Notes: generated by a model from the sequence alone, not told the origin. A stretch of 64,000 bases of DNA from Flavonifractor sp. An112 (GCF_002161085.1 NZ_NFLU01000003.1:1-64000); one strand, 5' to 3'. Shown: positions 35,802 to 44,069, counted from the stretch's first letter. Made by a program: numbers and translations.

Positions 35802-36152
35802 TCAGGCGTTGGGGTAGTTGATGATGACCAGCATACGGGCGGGCAGGTTGCTCTCGTTCTTCAGGCCACGGCCCTCGTTGGGGGGGAAGGAGATGGACTC
35901 ATTCTTGTGGATGACATACTTCTTGCCGTCCTTATCGGTGACAGTCATCTCGCCCTCCAGGACGTAGTAGACCTTCTCCAGCGGGTTGTCCTCGTAAGCC
36001 CACTCAGCACCGCCGCCGGGCAGGAAGGTGGAAACGCCAACCCAGAACTTCTCAGCACCGGTCTCTTCCTTGCCGTGAATACGCATGGCGACGCAGCCGA
36101 AGTGGCCGGCGGCCTCATAAGTCTTGAGCTCCTCAACAGTACGCTTAACCAT
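35802..36152 (-). CDS. Cupin-domain protein, first gene of the catabolic operon
   Basis: 116 residues, a single small cupin barrel: GVSTFLPGGGAEWAYEDNP, then EKVYYVLEGEMTVTDKDGKK (cupin motif 1 without the usual paired His) and FPPNEGRGLKNES (motif 2). The weak metal motif suggests a binding or isomerase-like role and not a dioxygenase, which would also be odd in an anaerobe. It leads the five-gene operon. Its function in the pathway is unknown; a tautomerase or substrate chaperone is conceivable. Confidence 0.8.
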   Translation of the reverse strand: MVKRTVEELKTYEAAGHFGCVAMRIHGKEETGAEKFWVGVSTFLPGGGAEWAYEDNPLEKVYYVLEGEMTVTDKDGKKYVIHKNESISFPPNEGRGLKNESNLPARMLVIINYPNA

Positions 36153-36235
36153 TTGAAATCCGCTCCTTTAAATAAAATATTTCATGTTTTGGGATCTCTG
36201 CCAGGCCCTTTGGCCTAAGCACTTTGTCTGGTTAT

Positions 36236-36273
36236 AGTGTAGCCACGACGCGGCTTTTGTGCAATACGCACAA
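36236..36273 (-). promoter_or_regulatory. Catabolic operon promoter with palindromic operator
   Basis: TTGTGCAATACGCACAA at 36257-36273 is a palindrome with six-base arms. On the minus strand it supplies the -35 TTGCAC (36259-36264), followed after 17 bases by TACACT (36236-36241). The palindrome covers the -35 box, a position suited to repression, and its sequence is shared with the MFS promoter. The nearby divergent HxlR gene is the obvious candidate regulator. Confidence 0.65.
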
Positions 36274-36470
36274 TTATGTAAGTAGGTAACTTGCGGGTTT
36301 GCACCCACCGAATGGTAAGTGTCGGAAAGTTGTAAAATTGGACAAAAGGGGCGAAAATAAAATGTGCAAAAAAGCTAAAACGGATGACGGAATGATACAC
36401 CGTTGTTAAAGCTGCACAAATTCTTTGTTAAAATTTTGGCATACATAACGCGGAAGTCTGGACTGCTATC

Positions 36471-36499
36471 TTGTGGTGAACTGGCGGCTGTGTTATCAT
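36471..36499 (+). promoter_or_regulatory. Promoter of the HxlR regulator gene
   Basis: TTGTGG, 17 bases, TATCAT. The upstream 36274-36470 is AT-rich and holds GTGCAAAA (about 36362) and TGCACAAA (about 36413) half-sites but no gene. Confidence 0.55.
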
Positions 36500-36562
36500 G
36501 ATATCAGCGGAGCCAAACCGGCTCCCCTGCGTAAATCCGGGAAGAGAAAGAGGTAACTGCTT

Positions 36563-37027
36563 GTGTGGAACGATCATTTTGACACACCGACAAATCCCTA
36601 CCACTATGTGCTGCACTGCATCGGCGGGAAGTGGAAGATGACCATCCTCCATGAGATCCACACCTACGGGAGCATTCGCTTTAACCAGACGTTGAAGGCT
36701 CTGCCCATTTCCGAGAAAGTGTTCAGCCAGCAGTTGAGGGAGCTGGTGGAGGCGGGACTGATCCGCCGTATCTCCTACGACACCATTCCGCCCAAGGTGG
36801 AGTATGTGCTCACCCCCAGTGGAGAGCAGCTCATCCCCGCGCTGGACGCTCTGTATATCTGGAGCATCCGGCAGATGGACGAACGGGGTATCCCCATCGA
36901 CTCTGACGCCTTTGTGGTCCATACCTCCAGCAAATATACGCAGGAGCTCCAGGACATTATGGCGGCCAACGATTTTGACCCGGACCGGAAGCGCCAGGGG
37001 CGCGACCGGGGAGAGAATCGGGACTGA
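36563..37027 (+). CDS. HxlR-family transcriptional regulator
   Basis: 154 residues, starting at GTG with AAAGAGG nine bases before. A winged-helix HxlR/DUF24 domain is clear: LHCIGGKWKMTILHEI, then SIRFNQTLKALPISEKVFSQ, QLRELVEAGLIRR and the wing VEYVLTPSGEQLIP. HxlR proteins often sense reactive aldehydes, quinones or phenolics. There is a single Cys near the N-terminus (LHCIGGKW), the same place as the redox Cys of YodB/CatR-type members. It is divergent from the cupin-led operon and probably controls that operon and the MFS gene. Confidence 0.88.
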   Translation: MWNDHFDTPTNPYHYVLHCIGGKWKMTILHEIHTYGSIRFNQTLKALPISEKVFSQQLRELVEAGLIRRISYDTIPPKVEYVLTPSGEQLIPALDALYIWSIRQMDERGIPIDSDAFVVHTSSKYTQELQDIMAANDFDPDRKRQGRDRGENRD

Positions 37028-37050
37028 GCAGCCCCGACCAATTCACAAAG

Positions 37051-37097
37051 ACCCTGCTGAAGCCGGCCTTTGCCGGGTTTCAGCAGGGTTTTGTTTC
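37051..37097 (+). terminator. Terminator after the HxlR gene
   Basis: ACCCTGCTGAAGCCGGC / GCCGGGTTTCAGCAGGGT stem followed by TTTTG. Confidence 0.8.
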
Positions 37098-37114
37098 TCC
37101 AGGCCTGGGAGACG

Positions 37115-37143
37115 TTGCAATCGGGACCGGTTTGGGGTATCAT
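37115..37143 (+). promoter_or_regulatory. Promoter of nadE
   Basis: TTGCAA, 17 bases, TATCAT; leader about 35 bases. Confidence 0.7.
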
Positions 37144-37183
37144 ATTCGCTAGAAAAAGATCCTGAGCGAAGGAGGCGCGTGAT

Positions 37184-39106
37184 ATGCGCGATGGATTTGT
37201 AAAAGTAGCCGCCGGCACCCCCAAAATCCGGGTGGCCGACTGCCGTTATAACGCGGAGCAGATCTTTACTCTGATGCGGGAGGCGGACAAGCAGGGCGTG
37301 AAGGTGCTGGCCCTGCCTGAGCTGTGCCTCACCGGCTATACCTGTGCCGATCTGTTTCTTCAGCCCACCCTGCTGAGAGGAGCGGAGGAGGGCCTGGCCA
37401 CCATTCTGGAGGCCACCAAGAATCTGGATATGGTGGCGGCCATTGGTCTGCCCGTATGGAACAAATGGGACAACAAACTGTATAACTGCGCCGCTGTGAT
37501 ACAGAGCGGAGAGATTTTGGGCCTGGTGCCCAAGACCTACCTGCCCAACTACGGAGAGTTCTATGAGGGGCGGTGGTTCGCCTCCGGGGCCGGGGTGGAG
37601 ACCAGAATTCCCCTGTGCGGCCAGGAGGTCTCCCTGTCCAACAACGATCTGTTTGCCTGCGCGGATATGCCCAATCTGGTCATTGGCGTGGAGATCTGCG
37701 AGGACCTGTGGGCCCCCGAGCCTCCCTCCATTCGCCTGGCCCGGGCGGGGGCTACCATCATCCTGAACCTGTCGGCCTCCAACGAACTGGCGGGCAAGGC
37801 GGCCTACCGCCGGGGGCTGGTGTCCGGCCAGAGCGGCCGGCTGGTATGCGGCTATGTATATGCCGACGCCGGGGAGGGGGAGTCCACCACCGACCTGGTC
37901 TTTGCCGGCCACAACATTGTGGCGGAGAACGGCTCCATCCTGGCCGAGCGCCGGTTTGCCACCGGCCTCACCATCAGCGAGATCGACGTGGACCGGCTGG
38001 TCTACGAGCGCCAGCGGATGAATACCTATCGGGCCGATCCTTCCCAGGAGTGCTGGCGGATGTCCTTTGACATGGATCTGGCGGATACCCATCTCACCCG
38101 GCCCGTGTCCCCCACCCCCTTCGTGCCCCAGGACCAGAGCGACCGGGCGGAGCGGTGCAACGAGATCCTGTATACCGCCGCCCTGGGCCTGAAGAAGCGG
38201 CTGGAGCACACCCACGCCAAGACGGCGGTGGTGGGCCTGTCCGGCGGCCTGGACTCCACCCTGGCGGTGCTCATCACCGCGGTGTCCATGGAGATGCTGG
38301 ACCGGCCGGCCAGTGATATCATTGCGGTGACCATGCCCTGCTTCGGTACCACCGACCGCACCAAGTCCAACGCGGTGCTGCTGGCCGAGCGGCTGGGCTG
38401 CACCCTCAAGACCATCGATATTGGGGAGGCGGTGCGCCGCCACTTCAAGGACATCGGCCAGTCCATGGAGGACCACGACGTGACCTTTGAGAACGGCCAG
38501 GCCAGAGAGCGGACCCAGGTGCTCATGGACATCGCCAACCAGACCGGCGGCCTGGTCATCGGCACCGGCGACCTCTCCGAGCTGGCCCTGGGCTGGTGCA
38601 CCTATAACGGCGACCACATGAGCAACTACGCCGTCAACGCCGGTATCCCCAAGACTCTGGTGCGCCATCTGGTCAGCTTTATCTCGGACGACAAGGAGGC
38701 GGAGGACCCCCAGCTGTCCACCGTGCTGGCGGATATTCTGGATACCCCCGTGTCCCCCGAGCTGCTCCCAGCCATCGAGGGGCAGATTGCCCAAAAGACC
38801 GAGGATCTGGTGGGACCCTACGAGCTCCATGACTTCTACCTCTACTACGCCATCCGCTGGGGCTTCGGGCCCCGAAAGGTGCTGCGGCTGGCGGAGCAGG
38901 CCATGGGCAAGCGCTATGACCGCTCCACCCTCCTCAAGTGGCTGAAGAACTTCTATCGCCGGTTCTTCTCCCAGCAGTTCAAGCGCTCGTGCCTGCCCGA
39001 CGGCCCCAAGGTTGGCTCGGTGGCCCTCAGCCCCCGGGGCGACTGGCGGATGCCTTCCGACGCCATGGCTTCTCTGTGGCTGGAGGAACTGGAGGGTCTG
39101 GAGTAA
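37184..39106 (+). CDS. nadE: Glutamine-dependent NAD+ synthetase
   Basis: 640 residues. It makes NAD+ from deamido-NAD+, ATP and glutamine. The N-terminal nitrilase-type glutaminase has Glu46 ([10 protein letters not shown]), Lys117 ([11 protein letters not shown]) and Cys172 (GVEICEDLW). The C-terminal synthetase has the P-loop [15 protein letters not shown] and [20 protein letters not shown]. Length and both domains are standard for the long form. GGAGGCG precedes the start. The next gene begins one base after the stop. Confidence 0.95.
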   Translation: MRDGFVKVAAGTPKIRVADCRYNAEQIFTLMREADKQGVKVLALPELCLTGYTCADLFLQPTLLRGAEEGLATILEATKNLDMVAAIGLPVWNKWDNKLYNCAAVIQSGEILGLVPKTYLPNYGEFYEGRWFASGAGVETRIPLCGQEVSLSNNDLFACADMPNLVIGVEICEDLWAPEPPSIRLARAGATIILNLSASNELAGKAAYRRGLVSGQSGRLVCGYVYADAGEGESTTDLVFAGHNIVAENGSILAERRFATGLTISEIDVDRLVYERQRMNTYRADPSQECWRMSFDMDLADTHLTRPVSPTPFVPQDQSDRAERCNEILYTAALGLKKRLEHTHAKTAVVGLSGGLDSTLAVLITAVSMEMLDRPASDIIAVTMPCFGTTDRTKSNAVLLAERLGCTLKTIDIGEAVRRHFKDIGQSMEDHDVTFENGQARERTQVLMDIANQTGGLVIGTGDLSELALGWCTYNGDHMSNYAVNAGIPKTLVRHLVSFISDDKEAEDPQLSTVLADILDTPVSPELLPAIEGQIAQKTEDLVGPYELHDFYLYYAIRWGFGPRKVLRLAEQAMGKRYDRSTLLKWLKNFYRRFFSQQFKRSCLPDGPKVGSVALSPRGDWRMPSDAMASLWLEELEGLE

Positions 39107-39107
39107 G

Positions 39108-39704
39108 GTGAACCTCTATTTCGAATTGTTCTGGACCTTCGCCAAAATTGGCGTGTGTACCTTTGGCGGAGGCTATGCCATGCTGCCCATCCTCCAGCGG
39201 GAGCTGGTGGAGAAGCGAAACTGGACCACTGAGGCGGAGATGTCCGACTACTTTGCCATCGGTCAGTGTACCCCCGGCATTATCGCCGTCAATACCGCCA
39301 CCTTTGTGGGCCATAAATTGAAAGGCCCGGTGGGAGGCGTAGTAGCCACCCTGGGGCTGGTGTTTCCCTGCCTGGTCATCATCATGCTCATTGCGGCATT
39401 TCTTCAGAACTTTGCCGAGCTGCCGGTGGTGATCCACGCCTTCAATGGTGTGCGGGCCTGCGTGTGCGCCCTCATCCTGTCCAGCGTGCTCAAGCTGCGC
39501 AAGAGCACCGTGGTGGATGTGCCCACTGTGATCATCTTTGTGGTGGTGGCCGTTCTGGCAGTGGTGGGCAACTTTGTCACCTTCCCTGCCGGCACCGCGC
39601 TGGCGGTAGTGATGGGCTTTGTGACCTCCCCCATCGTGCTGGTGGTACTGGCCGGGGTGACCGGACTGTGCGTCCGGGCTGCCAAGGGAGGGCTGAAAGC
39701 ATGA
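39108..39704 (+). CDS. Chromate transporter family, first half-subunit
   Basis: 198 residues starting at GTG 39108, immediately after nadE. Single CHR domain: FAKIGVCTFGGGYAMLPIL, then DYFAIGQCTPGIIAVNTATF and five or six membrane helices. Short CHR proteins occur as adjacent pairs that together equal one long ChrA. The pair may expel chromate or move another anion; in gut anaerobes the true substrate is unknown. It overlaps the second half by four bases (ATGA). Confidence 0.85.
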   Translation: MNLYFELFWTFAKIGVCTFGGGYAMLPILQRELVEKRNWTTEAEMSDYFAIGQCTPGIIAVNTATFVGHKLKGPVGGVVATLGLVFPCLVIIMLIAAFLQNFAELPVVIHAFNGVRACVCALILSSVLKLRKSTVVDVPTVIIFVVVAVLAVVGNFVTFPAGTALAVVMGFVTSPIVLVVLAGVTGLCVRAAKGGLKA

Positions 39705-40264
39705 TCTACCTTCAGCTGTTCTTTGAGTTTTTCAAGGCGGGCCTGTTCGCCATTGGCGGTGGCCTGGCCACCATTCCCTTCCTCACCGACATCGGTGCCC
39801 GCACAGGCTGGTTTACCGCCGGAGATCTGGCCAATATGATCGCCATTTCTGAGTCCACCCCTGGCCCCATGGGGGTGAACATGGCCACCTATGTGGGATT
39901 ACACACCGGCGGTGTTTTGGGGGGCATCATCGCCACCCTGGGGCTGGTGTGTCCCTCCATCATCGTCATTCTTATCATTGCCGGATTTTTGAAAAAATTC
40001 CGGGAGAGCCGTGGGGTGGACGCGGTGTTTTACGGCATCCGCCCCGCCTCCACCGCCCTCATTACGGCGGCCCTGGTGGAGGTGTGCGCCATTGCCCTGG
40101 TGAACACCGGCGCGGCCTTCGGGACGGCGGACTTCTTCCACTGGAAGGGCATTGTTCTGGCGGCAGCGGTCTTTGCCTGCCTCCAGGTAAAGCCTCTGAA
40201 AAAGCTGCACCCCATCGTATTTATTGCCGCCTCCGCGGTGATCGGTGTTGTGTTCCAATTCTAA
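39701..40264 (+). CDS. Chromate transporter family, second half-subunit
   Basis: 187 residues. CHR domain with FFKAGLFAIGGGLATIPFL, MIAISESTPGPMGVNMATYV and about six helices, homologous to its partner but clearly diverged. It starts at ATG 39701 inside the stop of the first half, so the two are translationally coupled and probably form a heterodimer. Followed by a terminator. Confidence 0.85.
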   Translation: MIYLQLFFEFFKAGLFAIGGGLATIPFLTDIGARTGWFTAGDLANMIAISESTPGPMGVNMATYVGLHTGGVLGGIIATLGLVCPSIIVILIIAGFLKKFRESRGVDAVFYGIRPASTALITAALVEVCAIALVNTGAAFGTADFFHWKGIVLAAAVFACLQVKPLKKLHPIVFIAASAVIGVVFQF

Positions 40265-40311
40265 AGAAGCGGGGGCTGTTGCACCCTGGTGCAGCAGCTC
40301 CCGCTTTTTAT
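40264..40311 (+). terminator. Terminator after the chromate transporter pair
   Basis: AAAGCGGGGGCTGTTGCACC / GGTGCAGCAGCTCCCGCTTTTT, nearly complete stem with T-run. Confidence 0.8.
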
Positions 40312-40323
40312 AGGAGAAATGAT

Positions 40324-40851
40324 ATGCGTATTGCCAATGTTGTGTCCGACTCCATTGTGGACGGTCCCGGCCTGCGGTTTACCGTCTTTACCCAGGGCTG
40401 TCCCCACCACTGTCCCGGCTGCCACAATCCGGAGACTCACGATCCCGCAGGGGGCCGGGAGGCCACGGTAGCGGAGCTGGCGGAGCAGATGCTGTCCAAT
40501 CCCCTGACCGATGGGCTCACCCTCTCCGGCGGGGAGCCCTTTGACCAGGCGGGGGAGTGCGCCGCCCTGGCGGCCCGGGCCAGAGAAAATGGCCTCAATG
40601 TGTGGGCTTACACCGGTTATCGCTACGAAACCCTGCTGGAGCAGGGCGCGCCGGATGTGCTGGCTCTGCTGGAGCAGGTGGACGTGCTGGTGGATGGGCC
40701 CTTTGTGGAAAATCTCAAGTCCTACGACGCCCTGTTCCGGGGAAGCACCAATCAGCGGCTCATCGATGTGCCCAAAAGCCGGGAGGCGGGAACGGTGGTG
40801 CTGTGGAGCCGGCCCGATCCGCTGGCTCACTTCACCCGGCCGGAGAGCTGA
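40324..40851 (+). CDS. nrdG: Anaerobic ribonucleotide reductase activating protein
   Basis: 175 residues. A radical-SAM activase that puts the glycyl radical on NrdD. The cluster motif is QGCPHHCPGCHNPETHD (C-x3-C-x2-C) and GGEPFDQAGEC is the SAM-binding GGE strand. The start at 40324 has TAGGAG just upstream. NrdD is not adjacent here, although the two are often neighbours. The gene is diagnostic of an anaerobic lifestyle. Confidence 0.92.
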   Translation: MRIANVVSDSIVDGPGLRFTVFTQGCPHHCPGCHNPETHDPAGGREATVAELAEQMLSNPLTDGLTLSGGEPFDQAGECAALAARARENGLNVWAYTGYRYETLLEQGAPDVLALLEQVDVLVDGPFVENLKSYDALFRGSTNQRLIDVPKSREAGTVVLWSRPDPLAHFTRPES

Positions 40852-40868
40852 AAAGAGAGGGAATTGTT

Positions 40869-41495
40869 ATGACACAGGAGATCGATCTGGAGACCTGGGC
40901 CCGAAAGGAACACTATGCCTTTTTCGCCCCCATGTCCCACCCCTTTTACAGCCTGACCTTCCCGGTGGATGTGACGGCGCTCCGGCGGCGGTGCAAGCAG
41001 GAGGGACTGTCCTTTTACTCCGCTATGGCCTTTGGGGTGACCAAGGCCATGGAGGGGGTGGAGGCATTCCTCTACAAGGACCGCAACGGCAGGATCGTGC
41101 GCCATGACCGGCTGGTGCCCAGCTTCACCGACCTGAAGGAGGGGAGCGATCTCTTCCACATTGTCACCCTGGAGGCGGGGGAGGATCTGGCCGACTTCTG
41201 CCGCCGGGCCAAGGCCGCTTCGGCGGCCCAGACGGAATTGATCACCGCCGGGCCCTGGGCGGAGGATGAACTGATCTACTTTACCTGTCTGCCCTGGTTC
41301 CCCATTACTGCCCTGACCAACGAGCGGGATGTGGTGCCCTGGAATTCGGTGCCCAGGGTAAGCTGGGGCCGCTGGGAGGAGCGGGGGGACAGAACCTTGC
41401 TCAGTCTCAGTCTGGAACTGAACCACCGCCTGCTGGACGGCGTCCATGTGGGACGCTTCCATCAGGCCCTCTGTGATTGGATGGAGACACTATGA
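40869..41495 (+). CDS. Chloramphenicol acetyltransferase-like protein
   Basis: 208 residues, close to the ~215 of CAT enzymes. FYSLTFPVDVTALRRRC, FYSAMAFGVTKAM and the active-site segment LELNHRLLDGVHVGRF are present: the catalytic His and Asp of H-x-x-x-D-G are retained, while the preceding His of the classical HH pair is Asn. It lies in a housekeeping operon (nrdG, Nudix, methyltransferases) without mobile genes. It may be a native acyltransferase and not a resistance determinant. Stop overlaps the Nudix start by four bases. Confidence 0.8.
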   Translation: MTQEIDLETWARKEHYAFFAPMSHPFYSLTFPVDVTALRRRCKQEGLSFYSAMAFGVTKAMEGVEAFLYKDRNGRIVRHDRLVPSFTDLKEGSDLFHIVTLEAGEDLADFCRRAKAASAAQTELITAGPWAEDELIYFTCLPWFPITALTNERDVVPWNSVPRVSWGRWEERGDRTLLSLSLELNHRLLDGVHVGRFHQALCDWMETL

Positions 41496-42103
41496 CCTTA
41501 TCGGATTTCCGGGCCCGCTGGGCGGGCCATATGCCTGGCATACAGGACGTCAAGCAGCAGTACGCCGTGCTGGTCCCTCTGGTGGATGGGCCGGAGGGAC
41601 CCAGCCTGCTCTTTGAAGTGCGGGCCAGCACATTGGCCCATCAGCCGGGGGAGGTATGTTTTCCCGGCGGGCGAGTGGAGCCGGGGGAGAATCCCCCGGA
41701 CTGCGCTCTGCGGGAGACCTTTGAGGAGCTGGCAATTCCGCCCCATGAGGTGGAGATTATTGCACCTCTGGATCTGCTGGTGCAGCAGGGTAAGTTTGTG
41801 ATGCACCCCTTTTTAGGTATTGTGAGTCCGGCGGGAATGGCCGCTATGGCCCCCAGCCCCGCCGAGGTGGACAGCACCTTTCTGGTGCCGGTAGCCTGGC
41901 TGCTGGCCCACCCGCCCCAGGTCTACTCCTATGAGCTCAAACCCCAGGTGGCGGCGGATTTTCCCTATGACAGCATCGGCTTTCCCCGGGGCTACCGCTG
42001 GCGCAGCGGAGAGACCACCGTGCCTGTCTACGCCTGGCCGGACCGGCCCATCTGGGGCCTCACCGGCCGCATCGTCCGCCACCTGATGGAGGAAATGGCA
42101 TGA
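41492..42103 (+). CDS. Nudix hydrolase, CoA pyrophosphatase type
   Basis: 203 residues. The extended UPF0035 motif LLFEVRASTLAHQPGEVCFP leads into the Nudix box GRVEPGENPPDCALRETFEE with L, matching CoA-diphosphatases that trim CoA to phosphopantetheine and 3',5'-ADP. ATG 41492 is chosen because it overlaps the CAT-like stop (ATGA). Its stop in turn overlaps the next start (ATGA), so three genes are coupled. Confidence 0.85.
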   Translation: MTLSDFRARWAGHMPGIQDVKQQYAVLVPLVDGPEGPSLLFEVRASTLAHQPGEVCFPGGRVEPGENPPDCALRETFEELAIPPHEVEIIAPLDLLVQQGKFVMHPFLGIVSPAGMAAMAPSPAEVDSTFLVPVAWLLAHPPQVYSYELKPQVAADFPYDSIGFPRGYRWRSGETTVPVYAWPDRPIWGLTGRIVRHLMEEMA

Positions 42104-42744
42104 GAGCGCCGGAGCAGCTGGGGCCTTACCGCTATGAGCAGTCGGATACCTGCTTTCCCCTGGGGCAGGACAGTCTGGCCCTGGCCTCCTTCGCCACCCT
42201 GCGGCGGGGAGATCGGGTGTGCGACCTGGGCTGCGGCGCGGGAGCCCTGCTCCTGCTGCTGGCTGCCAGGCAATCCACATTGACCCTGTCCGGTGTGGAA
42301 ATCTCCCCCGAGGACAGCGCTCTGGCCTGCAAGAATCTGACGGAAAACGGTCTGACAGGGGAAATTTACACCGGCGATGTACGCCAGGTGTGCAAAACGT
42401 TGCCTGCGGGAGGCTTCTCTCTTGTGATTTCCAACCCGCCCTATTTCAAGGCGGGCAGCGGGGGAGACGGCGGAGGCGCCCGCATGGAGGCGGCCTCTGT
42501 AACCGACTGGTGCGCCGCCGCCGGACGGCTGGTGAAAAACGGCGGGCGGTTTGCTCTGGTCCACCGGCCGGAACGGCTGGCGGAGCTCTTTGCCGCCCTG
42601 CAGGGCGGCGGCCTGGAGCCCAAGCGGCTCCAACTGATCCAGCATGACGCCGATACGCCCCCCTCTGCCGTCCTGGTGGAGGCGGTGCGCCAGGGCAGGC
42701 CGGGACTGGAGGTCCTGCCCACACTACTGATGAACCGGAGGTAA
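42100..42744 (+). CDS. tRNA1(Val) (adenine37-N6)-methyltransferase family protein
   Basis: 214 residues. SAM motif VCDLGCGAGALLLLLAAR, acidic GVEISPEDSAL, and the N6-adenine methyltransferase tetrad in VISNPPYFKAG identify a TrmN6/YabB-type enzyme. It is next to rsmI, the same order as yabB-yazA-yabC in Bacillus. Modification of A37 of a tRNA-Val is the known role in E. coli; the exact target here is inferred. Confidence 0.85.
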   Translation: MRAPEQLGPYRYEQSDTCFPLGQDSLALASFATLRRGDRVCDLGCGAGALLLLLAARQSTLTLSGVEISPEDSALACKNLTENGLTGEIYTGDVRQVCKTLPAGGFSLVISNPPYFKAGSGGDGGGARMEAASVTDWCAAAGRLVKNGGRFALVHRPERLAELFAALQGGGLEPKRLQLIQHDADTPPSAVLVEAVRQGRPGLEVLPTLLMNRR

Positions 42745-42748
42745 TCCT

Positions 42749-43594
42749 ATGGCCGGCATTTTATATCTGGTACCCACCCCCATCGGCAATTTGGGGGACA
42801 TTTCCCAGCGCATCGCGGACACTCTGGAGGCGGTGGACTTTATCGCCGCCGAGGACACTCGGGTGACCCTCAAGCTGCTCAACCACCTGGGGCTGAAAAA
42901 GCCCCTCATCTCCTACTACCGCCACAACACCGAGGCGGGGGGACAGGCGGTGCTGGGCCGCCTGCTGGCGGGGGAGAGCTGCGCCCTGGTTACCGACGCG
43001 GGCACCCCGGCGGTGTCCGACCCCGGCGAGGACCTGGTGCGGCTGTGCGCTCAGAGCGGGGTGGAGGTGGTGGCCATTCCCGGTCCCTGCGCCCTCATCA
43101 CCGCTCTGTCGGTGTCCGGCCTGCCCACCGGCCGCTTTACCTTTGAGGGCTTTCTGGCCATGAACAAGAAAAACCGCCGCGCCCACCTGGAGGAGCTCCG
43201 GCAGGAACAGCGGACCATGATCTTCTATGAGGCCCCCCATAAGCTGAATGCCACCCTGGCCGACCTGGCGGAGGTGTTTGGACCGGACCGGCGGATCTCC
43301 CTGTGCCGGGAGCTGACCAAGCTCCACGAGGAGGTGCGCCGCACCACTCTGGGGGAGGCGGTGGCCTGGTATGAGGAAAACCCGCCCCGGGGAGAGTTTG
43401 TCCTGGTGGTGGAGGGGGCGGCGGAGAGCGCCAAAGAGACCCCCACCCTGGAGCAGGGCCTGGAGCGGGTGGCCCAGCTGCGGGCCGAAGGGCTGTCCCT
43501 GAAGGATGCCGCCCGGCAGGCCGCCAAGGAGACCGGTTTGCCTAAGAATGAGCTGTACGGCAGGGCGATGAATGAAAAAACGCCGTTATGCTAA
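42749..43594 (+). CDS. rsmI: 16S rRNA (cytidine1402-2'-O)-methyltransferase
   Basis: 281 residues. Tetrapyrrole-methylase fold with LYLVPTPIGNLGDISQRI, AAEDTRVTLKLLNHLG, VTDAGTPAVSDPGEDLVR and PGPCALITALSVSGLP, all diagnostic for RsmI. It 2'-O-methylates C1402 in the ribosomal decoding centre. GGAGG precedes the start five bases after the preceding gene; last gene of the 40.3-43.6 kb operon. Confidence 0.95.
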   Translation: MAGILYLVPTPIGNLGDISQRIADTLEAVDFIAAEDTRVTLKLLNHLGLKKPLISYYRHNTEAGGQAVLGRLLAGESCALVTDAGTPAVSDPGEDLVRLCAQSGVEVVAIPGPCALITALSVSGLPTGRFTFEGFLAMNKKNRRAHLEELRQEQRTMIFYEAPHKLNATLADLAEVFGPDRRISLCRELTKLHEEVRRTTLGEAVAWYEENPPRGEFVLVVEGAAESAKETPTLEQGLERVAQLRAEGLSLKDAARQAAKETGLPKNELYGRAMNEKTPLC

Positions 43595-43765
43595 TGAGAG
43601 GAATTGAATATTACAAAATGTATTTTTTGGAGACGTTCCAAAAATGCTGAAACAGCAAAAAAACGGTCGAATCGCCGGGAAAACAGGGAAAAAGATGGGA
43701 AAAAACAGCACAAAATTGCAGGATTCTTTTAACCTGTGTTAATTGTATAATTATTAACAGTAATG

Positions 43766-43817
43766 GAAAAAGAAAGGGACTCCCCGGCGAAAACGCCAGA
43801 GGAGTCCCTTTTTCTTT
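43766..43817. terminator. Terminator downstream of abrB
   Basis: GAAAAAGAAAGGGACTCC / GGAGTCCCTTTTTCTTTC with an inner CCGGCG loop region; strong stem with T-run on both strands. The preceding 43595-43765 is AT-rich and shows no gene. Confidence 0.8.
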
Positions 43818-43826
43818 CAACTCGGA

Positions 43827-44069
43827 TTACTTCAGCTGAAGCTCACGAATGCAGTTGGTGCAGACGTTCTTGCCCTTGAAGTTGATGACATCCTTTGCAT
43901 CATCGCAGAAAATGCAGGCAGGCTGATACTTTTTCAGCACAATGGAAGCACCGTCCACATAGATCTCCAGAGAGTCCTTCTCTGCGATATCTAGCGTGCG
44001 GCGGAGCTCGATGGGCAGAACGATGCGGCCCAATTCATCTACTTTACGTACGATCCCGGTTGACTTCAT
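43827..44069 (-). CDS. AbrB-family transition-state regulator with Cys4 tail
   Basis: 80 residues. The SpoVT/AbrB swapped-hairpin DNA-binding domain is plain: STGIVRKVDELGRIVLPIEL, RRTLDIAEKDSLEIYVDG. Unlike B. subtilis AbrB, the C-terminus has two C-x2-C pairs (ACIFCDDAKD and NVCTNCIREL) that could bind zinc. Such proteins are usual in clostridia and adjust stationary-phase and sporulation genes. It lies near spmAB and ylbJ. Promoter and terminator are its own. Confidence 0.9.
   Translation of the reverse strand: MKSTGIVRKVDELGRIVLPIELRRTLDIAEKDSLEIYVDGASIVLKKYQPACIFCDDAKDVINFKGKNVCTNCIRELQLK

Noticed and set aside
39108-40264. Frameshifted single ChrA gene
   Set aside because: Both halves have their own start, complete CHR domain and an ATGA overlap, as in genuine paired short CHR transporters.
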